A stretch of 7,550 bases of DNA, from the NCBI GenBank assembly GCA_027483425.1, contig JAIXUR010000202.1, positions 1-7,550 on the forward strand, read 5' to 3'. This DNA is from Cyanobacteriota bacterium. GTDB lineage: Bacteria > Cyanobacteriota > Cyanobacteriia > Phormidesmidales > Phormidesmidaceae. Below the pieces are notes generated by a model that was given only the letters and a program-made list of their open reading frames with translations, was not told the origin of the DNA and searched no databases. The position numbers and the translations under genes were made by a program. Positions 4,178 through 7,550 of the stretch are shown one piece after another; positions within the stretch are counted from its first letter, which is position 1, and each line of letters begins with the position of its first letter.

Positions 4178-6894
4178 CTCGCCACCGCCGACTCCACCTG
4201 GGGGGCCGCCTCAGCCACCGCCGGGGGCGCGACCGGCTCCGCCGGAGCCACGGGTTCCTGGTGGCTGAGCACCAACGCCCCCGCCTCTAGGTTCACCGCA
4301 ATGGTTGAGCCGGGGGCAAAGGTGGTCTCTAGAATCTTGGTGGCGATCGGGTTCTCCAACAGCCGCTGGATCGCCCGCTTCAGGGGGCGCGCACCGTAGA
4401 CCGGATCGTAGCCGCTCTCGGCAATAAAGCCAATGGCGTCGTCGGTCAGCTCCAGGTCAATGGCTTGGTCGGCTAGGCGACGCTGCACCCGGCGAATTTG
4501 CAGCGCGACAATCTTACGCAGCTCGCTCTTGCGCAGGGAGTGGAACAAAATCAGATCGTCTACCCGGTTGAGAAACTCGGGGCGAAACTGCTTTTGCAGC
4601 GCCTTGAGCACCTGGGTGCGCATTTCGTCGTAGCGATCGTCGTCCCCGGCGAGCTCCAAAATATGGTCGCTGCCCAGGTTGCTGGTCATGATCACCACGG
4701 TGTTGCGGAAGTCGACCCGGTGCCCCTGGGAGTCGGTGATGCGGCCATCGTCGAGCACCTGCAGCAGAATGTTAAACACGTCGGGGTGAGCCTTTTCCAC
4801 CTCGTCGAGCAGCACCACCGAGTAGGGGTGGCGGCGCACGGCCTCCGACAGCTGACCGCCGTCTTCGTAGCCCACGTAGCCGGGGGGAGCCCCCACCAGC
4901 CGCGACACGGCGTTTTTCTCCATGTACTCCGACATGTCGATGCGGATCAGGGCATCTTCGGTGTCAAACAAAAACTCGGCCAGGGCACGGGCCAGCTCGG
5001 TTTTGCCTACCCCCGTCGGCCCCATAAACAGAAATGACCCCAGGGGGCGGCCCTGGTCGTTCATGCCCGCCCGGGCCCGGCGAATGGCGGCGGCGACCGC
5101 TTCTACGGCTTCATCCTGGCCAATCACGCGCTCGTGGAGATGACCTTCTAGCTCCAGCAGCTTTTGCCGCTCCGATTCCATCAGGCGGTTGACGGGAATG
5201 CCAGTCCACTTGGCGACAATTTCGGCGATGTCGGCCTCGGTAACCTGCTCCCGGAGGAGGGTATTGCCCTGGCCTTGCACCTCCAGCAGTTGCGACTCGA
5301 GCACCTCGCGCTCCCGCTGAATGGCCTCGAGCCTGCCGTACTTGAGCTGGGCGGCTCGGTTGAGGTCGTAGGCGCGCTCAGCCTGCTCAATCTGGAGGCG
5401 AATCTGGTCTTCTTCTTCCTTGAGGATGTGAATGGCGTCGAGGGCCTGCTTTTCGCTCTGCCACTGGCCGCTGAATTCCTGCTGCCTGGCCTGCAATTCG
5501 GCCATTTCTTGCTTGATCCGGCTGAGACGCTGGGCGGAGCGATCGGTGCCAGCCTCCCGCGACGCCTGGGCCGCCGATCCATTCTCGGTCTCCAGGGAGA
5601 GCTTTTCCATCTCCAGCTGCATGAGGCGGCGCTCGATGCTCTCTAGCTCTTCGGGCTTGGAGGTGATCTCCATTTTGAGCTTGGCGGCGGCTTCGTCGAC
5701 CAGGTCGATGGCCTTGTCAGGCAAAAAGCGATCGGCAATGTAGCGATCCGACAGCACCGCCGCCGCCACCAGGGCGCTGTCGGCAATGTCGACGCCGTGG
5801 TACGACTCGTAGCGCTTTTTCAAACCCCGAAGAATTGAAATGGTGTCTTCGGCGCTGGGCTGGCCCACGTACACCTGCTGAAACCGACGCTCCAGGGCGG
5901 CATCTTTTTCGATGTGCTTGCGGTACTCATCGAGGGTGGTGGCCCCAATGCAGCGCAGCTCGCCCCGAGCCAGCATGGGCTTGAGCAGGTTACTGGCATC
6001 CATGGTGCCCTGGCCCGCCCCAGCGCCCACCACCGTGTGCAGTTCGTCGATAAACAGCACCACCTGCCCGGCGGAATCGGTGACTTCCTTGAGGACCGAT
6101 CGCAGCCGGTCTTCAAACTCACCGCGAAACTTGGCCCCGGCAATCAACCCGCCAATGTCGAGGGAAATCAGCGTGCGCCCCTTCAGGGACTCGGGCACTT
6201 CGCCGTTGATAATGCGCTGGGCCAGGGCCTCGGCGATCGCGGTTTTGCCCACCCCCGGTTCGCCAATCACCACCGGGTTATTCTTGGTACGGCGCGACAG
6301 CACCTGAATCACCCGACGAATTTCTTCATCGCGGCCAATCACCGGGTCGAGTTTGCCGTCGCGGGCCAGCTGGGTGAGGTCAATGCCAAATTTTTCTAGG
6401 GCCTGGTACTGCGACTCGGGGTTTTGATCGACCACCTTCTGGCTGCCCCGCACCGCCTGCACGGCGGCCATTAGCTCGGGGCTGCCGACATTAAAGCCCC
6501 GCAGCAGCCGTCGCCCGATCCGCTCGTCTTCCTGAAAGCCCAGCAGCAGATGCTCAACCGAAATAAACTTGTCCTTTAGGGTTTGCCGCGCCGCCTCGGC
6601 CTGGTCGAGCATGCGATCGAGACTCTGACCCAGGTAGAGGTTGCTGTCTACCCCAGGACGCACCCGCGCCTGGCGCTGGGCAAAGGTTTCGAGCTCGTCG
6701 AGCAACAGGTCACAGTCAAGGTTGGCTTTGCCCAAAACCTTGTGGGCCAGCCCGTCTTCTTCCTGGTCGAGCAGCGCAATCATGACGTGCTCGACCTCCA
6801 TATATTGATGCTTGCAGCGGCGAGCCACGTCCTGGGCTTCGACAATGGCGTCCCAGGCCTTGGCGGTAAACTTGTCTGGATCGGTTGGCTGCAT
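4174..6894 (-). CDS. clpB: ATP-dependent chaperone ClpB (Hsp100 disaggregase)
   Basis: This 906-residue cytosolic AAA+ hexamer extracts polypeptides from aggregates together with DnaK/DnaJ/GrpE. Domains: N-terminal Clp repeats (about 1-150); AAA-1 with Walker A GEPGVGKT (211-218), pore loop KFRG (255-258), Walker B FIDE (281-284), GATT (317-320) and LERRF (334-338); coiled-coil middle domain (about 410-540); AAA-2 with Walker A GPTGVGKT (625-632), pore loop GYVGYEDGG (672-680), Walker B LLDE (695-698), TSN (737-739), arginine finger in FLNR (774-777) and sensor 2 GAR (834-836). The middle domain and absence of a recognisable ClpP-docking loop separate it from ClpA/ClpC. Both ATPase sites look intact. 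An Ala/Pro/Glu-rich tail of about 28 residues makes it longer than the usual 860-875. The N-terminus and middle domain recall cyanobacterial ClpB2 (non-heat-inducible paralogue) more than ClpB1, from memory only. ATG at 6892-6894 has GGAG just three bases upstream. V148 is GTG near the position of the E. coli internal start, so a shorter form is possible. No CIRCE element is upstream. Confidence 0.97.
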   Translation of the reverse strand: MQPTDPDKFTAKAWDAIVEAQDVARRCKHQYMEVEHVMIALLDQEEDGLAHKVLGKANLDCDLLLDELETFAQRQARVRPGVDSNLYLGQSLDRMLDQAEAARQTLKDKFISVEHLLLGFQEDERIGRRLLRGFNVGSPELMAAVQAVRGSQKVVDQNPESQYQALEKFGIDLTQLARDGKLDPVIGRDEEIRRVIQVLSRRTKNNPVVIGEPGVGKTAIAEALAQRIINGEVPESLKGRTLISLDIGGLIAGAKFRGEFEDRLRSVLKEVTDSAGQVVLFIDELHTVVGAGAGQGTMDASNLLKPMLARGELRCIGATTLDEYRKHIEKDAALERRFQQVYVGQPSAEDTISILRGLKKRYESYHGVDIADSALVAAAVLSDRYIADRFLPDKAIDLVDEAAAKLKMEITSKPEELESIERRLMQLEMEKLSLETENGSAAQASREAGTDRSAQRLSRIKQEMAELQARQQEFSGQWQSEKQALDAIHILKEEEDQIRLQIEQAERAYDLNRAAQLKYGRLEAIQREREVLESQLLEVQGQGNTLLREQVTEADIAEIVAKWTGIPVNRLMESERQKLLELEGHLHERVIGQDEAVEAVAAAIRRARAGMNDQGRPLGSFLFMGPTGVGKTELARALAEFLFDTEDALIRIDMSEYMEKNAVSRLVGAPPGYVGYEDGGQLSEAVRRHPYSVVLLDEVEKAHPDVFNILLQVLDDGRITDSQGHRVDFRNTVVIMTSNLGSDHILELAGDDDRYDEMRTQVLKALQKQFRPEFLNRVDDLILFHSLRKSELRKIVALQIRRVQRRLADQAIDLELTDDAIGFIAESGYDPVYGARPLKRAIQRLLENPIATKILETTFAPGSTIAVNLEAGALVLSHQEPVAPAEPVAPPAVAEAAPQVESAVAS

Positions 6895-6907
6895 AATCTC
6901 CGTGGGC

Positions 6908-6972
6908 GGGCCAGCGTGAACTTTGCTTTTTGTAACGGTTAGGCGTTCAGTATATCAGTTGAGCGCTGGCCC
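6908..6972. repeat. Spaced 9-bp inverted repeat bracketing the clpB promoter
   Basis: GGGCCAGCG (6908-6916) and CGCTGGCCC (6964-6972) are exact reverse complements separated by 47 bases. The predicted clpB -10 box lies between them, with one arm upstream near the -35 region and the other in the leader close to the ribosome binding site. The upstream arm would not be transcribed from that promoter, so the pair could act as two DNA binding sites rather than as an RNA hairpin. It may also be chance. Confidence 0.5.
6949..6957 (-). promoter_or_regulatory. Extended -10 promoter for clpB (TGATATACT)
   Basis: On the minus strand TGATATACT matches the extended -10 form TGnTATAAT at all but one position, which can compensate for the absence of a recognisable -35 hexamer upstream. 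Transcription would begin near 6941 and give a leader of about 45 bases ending in GGAG before the ATG. This suits a group 1 or 2 sigma factor and gives no sign of HrcA control. Confidence 0.55.
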
Positions 6973-7061
6973 TGCGGTTTATGGTGCACCGCCAGGGGCG
7001 TTCTGGGCATTCCAGTCTGTTGGAGGTGGTCGGGGTCAGGCTGGGCAGAGGGCGATCGCAC

Positions 7062-7095
7062 GATTAGCCTCAGGTAGTTTAACCCAAGGCTAATC
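7062..7095. terminator. Stem-loop with 9-bp perfect arms (possible terminator)
   Basis: GATTAGCCT (7062-7070) pairs with AGGCTAATC (7087-7095) around a 16-base loop that can add a short GGT/ACC stem. It lies about 100 bases beyond the stop of the upstream minus-strand gene. On the plus strand TTTGG follows, and on the minus strand there is no T-run, so it is at best an imperfect terminator. It could equally be a dispersed repeat. Confidence 0.4.
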
Positions 7096-7133
7096 TTTGG
7101 TACCGCTGGTGGGCCTAGCGGAGCACCAGTCCT

Positions 7134-7167
7134 CCCCAGGGCGCAGAGTCTGCGCCCCTACCTGGGG
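7134..7167. repeat. Nested GC-rich palindrome
   Basis: GGGCGCAGA (7139-7147) and TCTGCGCCC (7149-7157) are perfect arms around one base. An outer pair, CCCCAGG (7134-7140) and CCTGGGG (7161-7167), extends the stem with a small bulge. The right half, TCTGCGCCCCTAC, has the form of GTAGGGGCGC-type palindromic repeats that I recall as abundant between cyanobacterial genes. It lies 28 bases past the stop of the small gene on its right and could stabilise or terminate that transcript, though no T-run follows in that direction. On the plus strand TATTGTCTTTTC follows. Confidence 0.6.
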
Positions 7168-7195
7168 TATTGTCTTTTCCCAAATATCCCGTCAG

Positions 7196-7510
7196 TTAGT
7201 AAGGCTGGCGATCGAGCCAGACCATTGCTTCAGCTTCAGAATCGAGCCACTGAAACTGTTGGGTGCAGGGGTTGTAGGCCCGCCACCAGGTTTGACCCGA
7301 GGGATCGGTCAGGGTGGTCAGGGTGGGCTCTGGGGAGGGCGCAAACCACTGCCTCAACCCATTGCCCAGGTCGCTCAACCAGTGGTGGGGAGATGGGGCA
7401 GGGCTATAGGTTGTAGGCGCTTGCGGGGTACCGACCGACCGAAGGGAGGGATGGTGTTGAGAAAGGCCTGACTGACGCGATCGCTGGGCTTCTTGGCGAT
7501 TGAATTTCAT
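7196..7510 (-). CDS. Cyanobacterial small hypothetical protein with a WWRAYNP motif
   Basis: This 104-residue protein has no function known to me. Residues 1-55 are polar and low-complexity (rich in Gln, Ser, Pro and Arg) and look disordered. The C-terminal half is compact: DPSGQTWWRAYNPCTQQFQ (69-87), then a DSEAEAMVWLDRQ helix-like end. A WWRAY-[DN]-P segment followed by a SEAE-x-x-x-W-[LI]-[DE] helix is a pattern I recall in small conserved cyanobacterial proteins, so the C-terminal half is probably the real domain. The start ATG (7508-7510) is preceded by AAGGAG (7521-7526) at a slightly long 10-base spacing. There is no signal peptide or membrane segment. A HIP1 octamer lies in the N-terminal coding part. 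Its promoter is probably beyond the right edge. Confidence 0.72.
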   Translation of the reverse strand: MKFNRQEAQRSRQSGLSQHHPSLRSVGTPQAPTTYSPAPSPHHWLSDLGNGLRQWFAPSPEPTLTTLTDPSGQTWWRAYNPCTQQFQWLDSEAEAMVWLDRQPY

Positions 7511-7550
7511 GGCAATAAGGCTCCTTGCGTTGAGCTAAGGGTAGGTGGAG

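Larger units (their letters stand above)
6895..7195. other. Intergenic region upstream of clpB with several palindromes
   Basis: This 301-base gap lies between two minus-strand genes. The part next to clpB carries its ribosome binding site, an extended -10 promoter and a spaced inverted repeat. The GGTGCACC palindrome (6983-6990), a HIP1 octamer (7052-7059) and three larger inverted repeats (7062-7095, 7103-7129, 7134-7167) follow. No credible gene, tRNA or CIRCE operator (TTAGCACTC-N9-GAGTGCTAA) was found. Confidence 0.65.

Noticed and set aside
4498..5037. 179-codon antisense ORF inside clpB
   Set aside because: It mirrors the AAA-2 coding sequence and has no independent start signal.
6895..7195. 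CIRCE/HrcA operator upstream of clpB
   Set aside because: Neither TTAGCACTC nor its complement with the proper spacing occurs.
1..7550. CRISPR array, tRNA or rRNA gene
   Set aside because: No regularly spaced direct repeats, cloverleaf or rRNA-like segment was seen; the repeats present are inverted and short.

Overview
The window looks like cyanobacterial chromosome. The octamer GCGATCGC (HIP1) occurs seven times (starting at 876, 2442, 3534, 4059, 6233, 7052 and 7477), far above chance for 7.5 kb. A DUF4278 protein, a small WWRAY-type hypothetical protein and a cyanobacterial-style ClpB support this. High GC, short GC-rich palindromes between genes and an IS end suggest a filamentous Leptolyngbya/Nodosilinea-like genome. 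That placement is inference only; no rRNA or other marker is present.

Layout, left to right: (1) 3-144, the right end of an insertion sequence, with the last 38 codons of an IS1-like transposase and a candidate terminal inverted repeat. (2) 185-2704, minus strand, a complete DExH helicase of the Lhr-like 'ligase-associated DNA damage response' type. (3) 2705-3003, a gene-poor GC-rich stretch with stacked hairpins and a G-quadruplex-type motif. (4) 3004-3189, minus strand, a 61-residue DUF4278 protein. (5) 3190-3472, a divergent intergenic region with an AT-rich island. (6) 3473-4177, plus strand, a class I SAM-dependent methyltransferase with an N-terminal zinc-ribbon-like segment. (7) 4174-6894, minus strand, the disaggregase ClpB, convergent with the methyltransferase and sharing a CTAG at the stops. 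(8) 6895-7195, the clpB promoter region followed by a cluster of palindromes. (9) 7196-7510, minus strand, a small cyanobacterial hypothetical protein.

The genes do not form one pathway. The helicase (DNA repair) and ClpB (protein disaggregation) are both maintenance functions but appear to be separate transcription units. I see no clear new multi-gene system. The points most worth a second look are a perfect palindrome inserted in frame into a variable linker of the helicase, the absence of the helicase's usual ligase/nuclease partners with an IS end next to its 3' end, the G-rich hairpin cluster at 2862-2985, and the palindromes around the clpB promoter.
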